Source: Euryarchaeota archaeon UBA256 (GTDB lineage Archaea > Thermoplasmatota > Poseidoniia > Poseidoniales > Poseidoniaceae). Taken from it: a stretch of 64,000 bases of DNA. The notes under the pieces are model-generated. The model was given only the letters and a program-made list of their open reading frames with translations. It searched no databases and was not told the origin of the DNA. The DNA lies in assembly GCA_002494645.1 (NCBI GenBank), contig DACE01000010.1:18441-82440 (forward strand), read 5' to 3'. The position numbers and the translations under genes were made by a program. Of the stretch, positions 43,884 through 52,525 are shown in pieces (position 1 is the first letter of the stretch; each line of letters opens with the position of its first letter).

Positions 43884-45571
43884 CAAGCCCACCCCCAAAG
43901 AACTCTCAATTCGGACGCCCGCATTTGGGAGTCCGATTCTACAACTTCAATACCGTCGCAAAGGACCATTGCCCCTTGGTCGTCAACAATACTGCGCCCA
44001 GAAACGCTGACTGTACGCCCGAGGATTTGTTCACGGAGGTGTTGAACAAAGCCCAGGTCGCCCTTGTCTTCAACTGCCCCATGCATGGCTTCTTCGGTCA
44101 TTCCCAGCAGTGACAGTGTCGCTACTTTATTCACTAAAACTGCGGTCGTAGCCCCTGAATCGTCGACGACAAGGCGGAGGCGTATGTCTTCATTACCATC
44201 ATTGGCTCCATGGTCAGCACAACTTCCGTCACGAAGTACTCGTCGGCATTCAGTACAGCGCTTGATGAAACCTGAATCTTCGCGGACGCTGACAACCATG
44301 CCTGTTGACTGAATACCAACTCGACTTGGACCTGCGACCAAGTCTGTAAGGCTCACATCTACCGCATGATTGGTCAAATCAAGACCCTCATCCCATGGAG
44401 GTGAGTCCAAGATCTCAACTTGGTCTGCTTTGTCGACGGTAATGTCAGGAATGCCCTGCCATGCACGGATACGAACACCACTCAGTTTGACGGTGATTGG
44501 AAGAGCGTTTTCATCGATGGGAAGTTCTTCCCAAGCACTCATTCGGCAGCGCCCTGAAGGGTCTGCAACTTGTCCTGACCACAGGAATTTCTCTTCTCCG
44601 TCTCGAGTGAAACTTCGCTTGGTCCATTCAGTAATTTGAACAACGGCATCCACGTCTCTTGAGCCGTCTCTAAACGAAGAAATTGTTTGCATGGTGGTTT
44701 GAGAGAGGGTGTCGAGGTCTGAAAATTGAGCGTCGTGGAAGATTTCGATGCGAGTTGTTCGGCCAAAATTCAATTCAGGTGTATCTCGGAAACTGCGAAC
44801 TTGTGCACCATCGATTTTCAACAGGGTGCCAACTTCGTGTTCAAAGGGCTCCCAAGAAAGGAATCCGATGGTCCCAGTTTGATCTGCAATTCGACCACGG
44901 ACGACATCGATGGAACCGGACCCATCCTTCCGATGAATTTGGTCTGGCCGGCTTGCCAAGACTCTTCCCACTACACAAATGTAGCCGTCAGCGGGTACAT
45001 CGTTGATTTCGATGGGGTCATTAGAGGATACTTGAGTGGGTACACCTTCTTTGAGAACGACGATTCGAGTCGATTGATTGATGTTGAGGGACATCTTTCC
45101 GTTGTACTCATTGACACTTGCACCTTCAATGCGGACAATACTACCCGCAGCGAGGTTCGCGTGAGGACCCCAATCTTTGAAATCCCAACGCGTTCGCTTC
45201 CCGTTTTCTTCCCAAGGGTTGTCTTCGAGGAAACCGAAAGCAATTTTCTTTTCTTCGCCTCGAATAAGTTGGTCACGAACATTGTGAGTCATGATGGCGA
45301 CTTCGATTTCAACATCTCGGTCATCACCTGTTAATTCAGTCAGCAGCGCGACCTTTTTTGTTTCACGCTGTGCCGTTGAGCCTGTGGATCTTGAAGGAGT
45401 TGGGCTTGTTCCGCTCTTGAAGCGACGGAGGACAGAGCGCATGGCATCTTGAGGAGGAATGTAAAATTCCTGCTCATACTTGGCAAATGCTTCCGCCACC
45501 TCAGCAGGAGTAGCATCAGGGCATTCCTTGATGACCGCTTCGATGTAATCTGCGTATTTTTCTTCAGACAT
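43883..45571 (-). CDS. rpa1: Replication protein A (single-stranded DNA-binding, multi-OB)
   Basis: Binds single-stranded DNA during replication and repair. A 562-residue protein with an N-terminal helical region (YADYIEAVIKECPDATPAEV), about four OB folds (for example GSIVRIEGASVNEYNGKMSL, VVGRVLASRPDQIHRKDGSG, KLSGVRIRAWQGIPDITVDK), and a zinc finger CTECRRVLRDGSCADHG, followed by RLRLVVDDSGATTAVLVN as in archaeal RPA. The ATG at 45571 has GGAGG eight bases upstream; the TTG at 45607 is rejected. It overlaps its partner gene by one base. A TTTATG about 140 bases upstream could be the promoter, leaving a long leader. Confidence 0.88.
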   Translation of the reverse strand: MSEEKYADYIEAVIKECPDATPAEVAEAFAKYEQEFYIPPQDAMRSVLRRFKSGTSPTPSRSTGSTAQRETKKVALLTELTGDDRDVEIEVAIMTHNVRDQLIRGEEKKIAFGFLEDNPWEENGKRTRWDFKDWGPHANLAAGSIVRIEGASVNEYNGKMSLNINQSTRIVVLKEGVPTQVSSNDPIEINDVPADGYICVVGRVLASRPDQIHRKDGSGSIDVVRGRIADQTGTIGFLSWEPFEHEVGTLLKIDGAQVRSFRDTPELNFGRTTRIEIFHDAQFSDLDTLSQTTMQTISSFRDGSRDVDAVVQITEWTKRSFTRDGEEKFLWSGQVADPSGRCRMSAWEELPIDENALPITVKLSGVRIRAWQGIPDITVDKADQVEILDSPPWDEGLDLTNHAVDVSLTDLVAGPSRVGIQSTGMVVSVREDSGFIKRCTECRRVLRDGSCADHGANDGNEDIRLRLVVDDSGATTAVLVNKVATLSLLGMTEEAMHGAVEDKGDLGFVQHLREQILGRTVSVSGRSIVDDQGAMVLCDGIEVVESDSQMRASELRVLWGWA

Positions 45572-45735
45572 ACCGTCGACCTCCGCCAGACTGTGTGTTT
45601 CTTTCAAGCCTGTGCGGAGAACAGGCGTTGGGCTTTCGTGCGTTTTGGTTGAGTTTGGACACTCCCTTGACCTCCATGGTTCTACTCACCACGGACGACA
45701 GGACATAAAGAATGCCTTCGCATCTCACGGCCAAA

Positions 45736-47145
45736 TCAAGCAGGATTAATTCGTAAACCGTTTGATAGCAAGACATCGGGCAGATGCATGCTGCCAGAGG
45801 AATAGGAGCCTTGCCGACGTACATCGTCCCCGAGTTCGACCGACTCACAGAGCGAACGGGCGAGATTACCCGACAGCCCGGCCTGTTTGAGCGGGCCGAT
45901 GATTTCACCACCTTCTACCTTCAAAATTGAGCTGGTCGTAACTGAAAAATCACCGCTGGATGGGTTGGCAGTATGGGCACCCATGACACCATTGACAACA
46001 TATCCGTCGCCCATTTGTTGCAATAAATCATCCCAAGATTTACCTTTTCTTGACGAAGTCAGAAATAATTCTGTGCACCCGGTTGAAGGAGGGGTTTGAT
46101 GACTACCGTTGACGGCTGAACCTGTCGATGATGCTGCAGCGATGCGCCCTTCTGCAACCTGTTGTGCTGAATCACGAGTAGACCATAGAGTCTTGACTAA
46201 ACGGCCGTTTTCAATGAGGCGTTGGGTTCGACGAGGAACACCCTCTCCGTCTCTTGAACCGGATGCCATTCCGCCAGCAAGCAGACCGTCATCGGTGATG
46301 CTGAGACTCTCATGGAGAACCTGTTGCCCCATTTTTTCGGACCAAAACGATTCGTTGCGAACCATTTTCTCGCCGGTGAGAGCGGGGGGGACGACCATTG
46401 AAAACAGGGGTGAAAAGCCTTCACTTGTGAACAACACTGGTGCCTCTTCTGCACCTGAATCAACACTCAATGGATGTTGTGTGATCTGAGCCCAATGTAC
46501 GGCACGTTCAACACATGACGGTACGTCTTCCATCTTGGTTCGGCTTGATTTCCCTTGATAGGAACTCGTAAGTTCGCCATCAACGTCAATGGTAACTTGC
46601 AATCCGATGCCATGAGAGGTTGTGATTCCCGTCGAAAGGATTCCTTCGCTCGTCATCAAGCATCCAGCAGTAGCCGAAACACCGACGCCACCTCCCGTCA
46701 CGATGGCTCGCTCATCAAGCCCCTTCACTGCCGAAAGAATTCCATCGGCTTGCTCGAGAAGGTCTTCAGGATGTACACTCAGAATCTCAGCATCGAAACG
46801 CCCCGGAACATCTTGCGAATCTTCCTCACTTGGAAGAACAAAACCCGTTATCTTCGGGGATTTACGGGCGATGCTAAGCGCCTGTTGAACCGCTCGTTCC
46901 GCACCACCGACATCAACCAAATGAGCAAATCCAAAACGCCCATCTTCAACCACACGGACCCCGAAACCACCCTCGCCACCGCCTCCGGCCATGGTGATTT
47001 TTCCAGCTTCAATGTCCAGTTGATGACCGTAGGCTTGGAAACCAACGATGTCCCATTGTTGCACCTTGTTTTGGCGGCAGGCATCAGCCAACTGCTTAGC
47101 ATTGGAAAGAAGGCGGTCTTCGGCGCCGTCTGGTAGCATCTTCAT
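45736..47145 (-). CDS. tldE: TldE/PmbA-family protein
   Basis: Non-catalytic half of the TldD/TldE metalloprotease. A 469-residue protein with the family start (WDIVGFQAYGHQLDIEAGKI), VGVSATAGCLMTSEGILSTG, the central stretch AEEAPVLFTSEGFSPLFSMV, and the end TSSILKVEGGEIIGPLKQAG. No HExxxH motif, as expected for TldE. The start overlaps the TldD stop by 4 bases (ATGA), so a 1:1 complex is likely. The partner substrate (a peptide precursor) is not visible in the window. Confidence 0.9.
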   Translation of the reverse strand: MKMLPDGAEDRLLSNAKQLADACRQNKVQQWDIVGFQAYGHQLDIEAGKITMAGGGGEGGFGVRVVEDGRFGFAHLVDVGGAERAVQQALSIARKSPKITGFVLPSEEDSQDVPGRFDAEILSVHPEDLLEQADGILSAVKGLDERAIVTGGGVGVSATAGCLMTSEGILSTGITTSHGIGLQVTIDVDGELTSSYQGKSSRTKMEDVPSCVERAVHWAQITQHPLSVDSGAEEAPVLFTSEGFSPLFSMVVPPALTGEKMVRNESFWSEKMGQQVLHESLSITDDGLLAGGMASGSRDGEGVPRRTQRLIENGRLVKTLWSTRDSAQQVAEGRIAAASSTGSAVNGSHQTPPSTGCTELFLTSSRKGKSWDDLLQQMGDGYVVNGVMGAHTANPSSGDFSVTTSSILKVEGGEIIGPLKQAGLSGNLARSLCESVELGDDVRRQGSYSSGSMHLPDVLLSNGLRINPA

Positions 47146-48584
47146 CCCACCAAGGCTTCACGAATTCTCATGACTGGCCCGCCATCACCAACAGGTACAG
47201 TTTGTCCTTTCCCACAGAACCCTGGTGAGGCGAGAGAGGCATCACGTGTGAGGCCGTCAACATTCTTCAAAATTTCAAGGGTCAGTCCGCTGACGCTCAC
47301 GTCCTTGAGAGGGCGTGTCAATTCTCCATTTTCGATGAGCCATGCTTCTTGGGCAGCAAATTGGAAGGACCCACGTCCCGTATCCACTTGACCACCACGG
47401 GTACCACATGCATAGACACCATACTCGATGTCTTCCATCAATGCATCCATGTCATCGTGCTTTCCACCATGAATCATGGTATTTGACATTCGAACGAGAG
47501 GATGGTGCAGGCCGTCTTGAGCTCGTGCTCCACCGTTGGGGTCGACGTTGAAGTGGTGCGCTGTTTCTCTATGGTTGAGATACTCAGTCAGAACTCCGTT
47601 CTTGATGAGAACCTTCTCGCGGGTATTGACGCCTTCGTCGTCAATCGGGTAGGCTCCATATCCGCCCATCATCGTTGGGTCGTCCACAACGGTGACCAAT
47701 TCATTCCCAATTTGATGACCAAGTTTGCCGTCCAAACATGAATCTCCTGCTGCGACAAGATCCGCCTCGCAGGGATGCCCCAATGCTTCGTGGATGTAAA
47801 CTCCAGTGAGGTCCTTGTCAGCGATAAGCGGCATCTTTCCTGAAGGAGCACGCTCTGCCTCTAAGAGTCTTAGTGCTGCTTTTTGCGCCTGTTCGCCGAG
47901 TTCTACAAGATCGCAGGCTTGAATCACTTCAAGTCCACCTTGGCCACCGTGGCGTGTTCGATAAGATACAACTTCACCGTTACGGCGTGCAGTCACCATA
48001 CCGTGAATCAGCGAGCGTTGAAAGGACCAGACTCTGTCCATGCCTTCGGTGGTCATCAATTCGGTGTGGATGTGCTCGTCGCTCCATCCTGTTCGGACTG
48101 AAACGATGTCATCATGTCCTGTCGCTCCCCGGTAAAGGTCGTTCATATGCTCAATTTTCGCATCCAACTCAGTGTGGCGGACATCAAGGGTTGATTTCCA
48201 ATGATGTTCGTCTTCAAAGATGGGTACTTCAGCGAGACCAATTGGCTTTTCACCTTTGGCTCGCCTTGCTGCAACGGCCTTTGCAAGGCGTGTTGTAGAC
48301 TCGATTTGATCGTTGAGTGAGGCAAGGTCGGTTGTGGAGTGAACGCCCCATGACCCGTTCGCCAATACGCGCAGAGTCATACCCAATTCTTGACCGGGAA
48401 TGGCGCGTTCAAGTTGCCCGTCCCTCATGGCGACTGTGGATTCGGTAAGGGACACAACCCGTACTTCAGCGTAGGTTGCACCATAGTCTGTTGCTGCGTC
48501 AAGCGCTTCACGTACCCGCTCTGTCTCAAGATATCGCCCTGTTGAAGGCGTATGAGCCTCACCACGCTTGGATGCCATCACCAT
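47142..48584 (-). CDS. tldD: TldD metalloprotease
   Basis: Zinc protease that, with TldE, degrades unfolded or modified peptides. The HExxxH motif is His265-Glu266-His270 (GVYIHEALGHPCEADLV), and the third ligand region is expected in the later segment ACGTRGGQVDTGRGSFQFAA. The start AEVRVVSLTESTVAMRDGQL and the end GLTRDASLASPGFCGKGQTV match TldD. Length is 480 residues. ATG 48584 or 48578. It forms a coupled pair with TldE, which it precedes. Confidence 0.93.
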   Translation of the reverse strand: MVMASKRGEAHTPSTGRYLETERVREALDAATDYGATYAEVRVVSLTESTVAMRDGQLERAIPGQELGMTLRVLANGSWGVHSTTDLASLNDQIESTTRLAKAVAARRAKGEKPIGLAEVPIFEDEHHWKSTLDVRHTELDAKIEHMNDLYRGATGHDDIVSVRTGWSDEHIHTELMTTEGMDRVWSFQRSLIHGMVTARRNGEVVSYRTRHGGQGGLEVIQACDLVELGEQAQKAALRLLEAERAPSGKMPLIADKDLTGVYIHEALGHPCEADLVAAGDSCLDGKLGHQIGNELVTVVDDPTMMGGYGAYPIDDEGVNTREKVLIKNGVLTEYLNHRETAHHFNVDPNGGARAQDGLHHPLVRMSNTMIHGGKHDDMDALMEDIEYGVYACGTRGGQVDTGRGSFQFAAQEAWLIENGELTRPLKDVSVSGLTLEILKNVDGLTRDASLASPGFCGKGQTVPVGDGGPVMRIREALVG

Positions 48585-48622
48585 GATAAGAATGGAAAGG
48601 CGATAGCCTTTGAACTCTCCCC

Positions 48623-49189
48623 TTATCGGTGGGATGAACTTTGGTCATCAGCCATGAGGATGTGTGCGAGTAGTGCTTCTTCGATTCGTGATTCAGGCCA
48701 GGCACTTCCATCGATTCCAAGAGACTCCATGCCCTCTATAGAAAAGGATATTGATTTTGATTTGCTGGTCCAGCCAAGTCGTTCAATAAGTGAAACGACA
48801 TCAGCCTCAAATGCAGGTAGTGGACGAGCTACAGGCTGGAGGTGCCCGAGACTGTTTTCAACACCGTCGGCGTAAGGGAGGCAAAGAATCCAAGCATGAT
48901 CTTGGCCAGACTGTAGACCTGCTCGCGCAAAGGCTTCGGAAATATGATGGGTGCCAGCGATGTAACGAATGTACTCTGCATCAACACTGCGTGCCACCAT
49001 TGAGTTGCGAAGTTCATGACGAACTGCTTGAATCCATGCGGTCCATAATTGTGCTTCACTCTGCACGGCATGCTCACCCAGCAACACCCACCTCGGGCTT
49101 TCTCGCTGCTCTAAGAAAGCTGCAACATAAGCTTCAACGTCCGTTGAAGGCAATCGAACCGCAACGCACGGAAAGGGAGATGACTGCAT
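48623..49189 (-). CDS. cgi121: KEOPS subunit Cgi121
   Basis: Accessory subunit of the KEOPS complex that makes t6A37 in tRNA. Of 188 residues, the segment QLWTAWIQAVRHELRNSMVA, then EYIRYIAGTHHISEAFARAG fits the Cgi121 core (LRxLAGTRQISEAL...G). WILCLPYADGVENSL follows. The C-terminal third (residues 125-188) is less conserved. ATG 49189 is used; the TTG at 49219 that overlaps the helicase stop is also possible. It follows hel308, with the coding regions 26 bases apart. In several archaea Cgi121 is encoded beside Hel308, which supports the call. Confidence 0.82.
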   Translation of the reverse strand: MQSSPFPCVAVRLPSTDVEAYVAAFLEQRESPRWVLLGEHAVQSEAQLWTAWIQAVRHELRNSMVARSVDAEYIRYIAGTHHISEAFARAGLQSGQDHAWILCLPYADGVENSLGHLQPVARPLPAFEADVVSLIERLGWTSKSKSISFSIEGMESLGIDGSAWPESRIEEALLAHILMADDQSSSHR

Positions 49190-49215
49190 GAGACTACCGG
49201 AGTGTTCACGGGTTT

Positions 49216-51825
49216 TCAATCATCCTCAAACCGTTCACCGTCCAAGGGTAAATCATCTCCACGAGATTGCTCAGTCGGCACCTCTTGTGCGGCTGATTTT
49301 CGAACCACCTTATTCACCTCAACATGAATCTTGTCAAGCAAAATCGGGCCCCATCCACGCTTTGCAAGAAGCGCCTGTCGCGTTTTTTCACTCATGCCGA
49401 GGACGTCCTGAGGCTGACGTAATCCGAGGGCAGCGAGTTCTCTCGCACGTTGCCTTCCAACGTGGCGGATGTTCACGAGTTGGAGTAAATCGACCTTGCA
49501 ACCATGGCGCACACGCTGTTGGAGGGTGCTCATTTGTTGAACCAATTCTGCGATGACACCCATGTGATCTTCTGAAAATACATCATCGGTTAGGACAATG
49601 TGATGCGCACCAGCAAGGAGCCAACCCATCAAATCGACGCGATGATGGACATCGCCTGGTGAAACATCCAACCGTCCTTCAAGGTCACGTAATGTTGTTT
49701 CTTCCGTCCATTCCTCAATCAGCCATGCGCTCTTGATGTCTCCCAGCATCGCCTCTGCGTAGCCTGGTTCTATCAGTAATTCATCCTCTGTTGCATTGGC
49801 TTTGAGCCAGGTCGGAGAATTCATTTCAAGGTCTGCCGATTTGGCCCATAATGAGACGAAATCCGGCGTTGATACTGCCAAATGAAGGAGGCCAAAATCG
49901 GTCACTGGTCCATTTCGCCTCACCGCTCTGCGGACTGCACGCCGTAATCCTGTTCGCATGATCGAAGCCGAGAGGGGGTCGAGGTAGAGTTGAGTCACCC
50001 TCTCACCCATGACCGTTGCCTCAAAACGCATGTTGTGGGGGTCTTCAGCAGTGGGTTGCACCCACTCTCCAACCGACCCCAGTGATGATGCGCTGGTAAA
50101 GCCTAGACTCGGCTCGTTGTACGCCGAACGTTGGTTGCGCTGAGAAGGGGATTGAGATGGATTTGGATTCCATGTTACGCCGTCCGTTGAATGAGCAGGT
50201 GTCGCCCAAAGTGGCAATGAATCGTTCCAAGCTTCTTCTTCATCTTCGTTGACTTCAGCATCCAGCCAGTGTGGTGTAAAGTGTTCATCAAGGCCACATT
50301 TCCTGATGAAACGCTCCTCGACCAACCAATCAAGCATTGTTGAAATTCGCTCCTTCAATTGCGAACTGGGCATCGTTGAACCCAAGAATGTTGATGAAAA
50401 GAAATGTTCAATCGTTCCTTTGTGCGTTAAGCCGCCCGTTGCAATACTGGCCAAAAGGTGCATGCGCATGGCTGGTTCTGAGGCTAATTTTGAGGTAATA
50501 TCTTCAATGGGGCCAAAGAAGTAACGATCTGAAACGGCATCGGCGACCTCCCACCCATCTGTGCCCTTGCAGTAGACCCAGGCTTCGCCTCGCGTGTCGT
50601 ACTTTGGACGACCGGCACGTCCGAGCATTTGACGCACTTCCATAACGGGCAGGGGTCGACTCATTCCGTCATCCCAACGCTTGAGGTCTCGTACGAGTAC
50701 ACGGCGTGCGGGCAAGTTGACTCCTGCAGCAAGAGTTGGCGTTGCAGTAAGGGCCACCAACAAACCTGATTTGAACGCCAATTCAACGTCTTTACGCTGG
50801 GCTGAGGTAAGTCCTGCATGGTGAAAGCCAACGCCTCCAGAAAGACAGTGTGCAAGTTGCTCCGCTAGATTGGACTGGCTACGCCCAGCAAGTTTACTGG
50901 CGAGTTCTTCGAGTTTTACCAAGCGGTCTGGGTCTTCCACAAGGAGGCGTTTTTTTACCCGCTTGGCGAGGTTTTTTGCTTCTGATTGAGCACTCCTTCG
51001 GGTACCGACAAACATCAAGACTTGGCTGGATTGGGTGAGTCCATCGTCAACAACACTCCACACCGGATGGCTTTTCAAGCCCTCCAAACGACGAGGAAGA
51101 CTCAATTCATTCGATTTCTCCGTGCCACCCGAAGATTGAATTTTCCTCGGCTCAACATGGAAGTCATGGAAGGTAGCGTATTCGAGAGCGACAGGGCGCC
51201 AATCCGACTGAATTAAATCGGCATCAAGCCAGTCCGCAAGTGCCTGACAATTTCCAACCGTTGCTGAGAGTGCCACAAGTTGCGCATCAGGCTTGATGTG
51301 CCTCAGCCTTGTCAAGTTGATTTCAAGGGTCGGCCCGCGTGTTGAATCGTTCATGAGATGGAATTCATCGGCTACAACGCACGTCAAATCCGTCACGAGT
51401 TCCGAGCGATGACGCAATAAAGAATCTAACTTTTCAGAGGTACAAACCAAGATATTGCATTCATCTATGTTTTTTGCCTCTACCGTTGAATCCCCAATGC
51501 CCAAACCGATTTCGAGACCCATATGTTTTGCAATTTCGGAAAGTTCCTCGTATTTCTCCATCGCTAAAGCCTTGAGAGGAACGATGTAAATCGCTTTTGA
51601 ACGTTGATGGCCTTCGCTCAATCGTTGCACCATTGCCATATAAGCAAGTAGTGACTTCCCCGAAGCGGTTGGTATAGCGACCAAAGTATTGCGACCGGAT
51701 AGAATGCTTGAAGCAGCCTCAGCTTGTGGAGGGTGAAGTCGGTTGATGCCCCATTGGTTTTTCAGAAAAGAGGTGAACTGAGGCGGCATTGAGAGGGAAT
51801 CAAGATCACGATTCACCCCGTCCAT
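49216..51825 (-). CDS. hel308: Hel308 family DNA helicase
   Basis: Superfamily-2 helicase acting at stalled replication forks. Motifs: Q motif near HPPQAEAASS, Walker A PTASGKS (residues 52-58), DEFH box (153-156, usual DEIH/DEAH), SAT in LVALSATVGN, and the late motif MLGRAGRPKYDTRGEA. The C-terminal helix-hairpin-helix reads LVNIRHVGRQRARELAALGL. At 869 residues it is larger than typical Hel308 (about 700). The surplus is a low-complexity insert around residues 515-600 (NPNPSQSPSQRNQRSAYNEP). ATG 51825 or Met13 could start. The next gene is Cgi121. Confidence 0.92.
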   Translation of the reverse strand: MDGVNRDLDSLSMPPQFTSFLKNQWGINRLHPPQAEAASSILSGRNTLVAIPTASGKSLLAYMAMVQRLSEGHQRSKAIYIVPLKALAMEKYEELSEIAKHMGLEIGLGIGDSTVEAKNIDECNILVCTSEKLDSLLRHRSELVTDLTCVVADEFHLMNDSTRGPTLEINLTRLRHIKPDAQLVALSATVGNCQALADWLDADLIQSDWRPVALEYATFHDFHVEPRKIQSSGGTEKSNELSLPRRLEGLKSHPVWSVVDDGLTQSSQVLMFVGTRRSAQSEAKNLAKRVKKRLLVEDPDRLVKLEELASKLAGRSQSNLAEQLAHCLSGGVGFHHAGLTSAQRKDVELAFKSGLLVALTATPTLAAGVNLPARRVLVRDLKRWDDGMSRPLPVMEVRQMLGRAGRPKYDTRGEAWVYCKGTDGWEVADAVSDRYFFGPIEDITSKLASEPAMRMHLLASIATGGLTHKGTIEHFFSSTFLGSTMPSSQLKERISTMLDWLVEERFIRKCGLDEHFTPHWLDAEVNEDEEEAWNDSLPLWATPAHSTDGVTWNPNPSQSPSQRNQRSAYNEPSLGFTSASSLGSVGEWVQPTAEDPHNMRFEATVMGERVTQLYLDPLSASIMRTGLRRAVRRAVRRNGPVTDFGLLHLAVSTPDFVSLWAKSADLEMNSPTWLKANATEDELLIEPGYAEAMLGDIKSAWLIEEWTEETTLRDLEGRLDVSPGDVHHRVDLMGWLLAGAHHIVLTDDVFSEDHMGVIAELVQQMSTLQQRVRHGCKVDLLQLVNIRHVGRQRARELAALGLRQPQDVLGMSEKTRQALLAKRGWGPILLDKIHVEVNKVVRKSAAQEVPTEQSRGDDLPLDGERFEDD

Positions 51826-51913
51826 GACCCCTCATCCACGGCAACGGTTCAAAAGGACGACGGCAAACAACGAAGGCCGACATCCCTAAGTCCCACCTCC
51901 ACATGGTTGGGCC

Positions 51914-52525
51914 ATGAGCGACGACATTGAAGCAATAGTCGAAGAACGACTCGCCGTTTTTGAAGACGAACCAGATCTTAACGACTGGGTTGAAGTCATG
52001 TGCGGCGCAGCCATGGCAGTACTCGGAATTTTTCACCTCATTGAACCGGGTGAATTGGTTAATCCAGATGTCATGCGGTGGTTCGCTGCGGCAGTCACTG
52101 CTGCTGGAGCCGTTTGGGCTGGTCACGGATTGAAAGACATGGCCGTCAAGGAAGTCCGCCGCTCCATCGCCCTCCTTGAGATGGCAAATTCCGATACCGG
52201 CGTTGACACTGGCTTGATACGCGACGTCCTCATGAATCAAGATGCATACCAAGAATTCCTGGTTCATGCCTACGACGCTGCATGGGAAGATGGCGTCATC
52301 ACTGAGGACGAACTCGAAGAACTCAAGTCATTCCAAGCAGCATTGGGCATCACCGACGAAGAAGCCGCAGAGCTTAACGTCAAGGCGGCAATCAAGTCAG
52401 CCGCTGCAGATGGAGAAATCACAAAGGAAGAAGCAAAATCAATTGACAGAGCTGCTCGAGATGCAAAAATGACGCCTGATGAAGTCACCGAAGCTGTGAG
52501 CGAAGAACTTGACAAGAAGAAGTGA
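51914..52525 (+). CDS. Two-helix membrane protein with TerB-like C-terminal domain
   Basis: A 203-residue protein with membrane segments near residues 29-48 (VMCGAAMAVLGIFHLIEPGE) and 55-75 (RWFAAAVTAAGAVWAGHGLK). After residue 110 the acidic helical repeats YDAAWEDGVITEDELEELKS and IKSAAADGEITKEEAKSIDR follow. They resemble TerB-like or EF-hand-like units (DG-x-IT-x-EE), so a calcium or metal-binding cytosolic domain is possible. The function is unknown. Its stop abuts the stop of the large envelope protein with no spacer. Confidence 0.65.
   Translation: MSDDIEAIVEERLAVFEDEPDLNDWVEVMCGAAMAVLGIFHLIEPGELVNPDVMRWFAAAVTAAGAVWAGHGLKDMAVKEVRRSIALLEMANSDTGVDTGLIRDVLMNQDAYQEFLVHAYDAAWEDGVITEDELEELKSFQAALGITDEEAAELNVKAAIKSAAADGEITKEEAKSIDRAARDAKMTPDEVTEAVSEELDKKK

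Noticed and set aside
45736..48584. A microcin-like peptide precursor for TldD/TldE
   Set aside because: No small gene with a leader-like sequence lies beside the pair; the nearby 188-residue gene is Cgi121.
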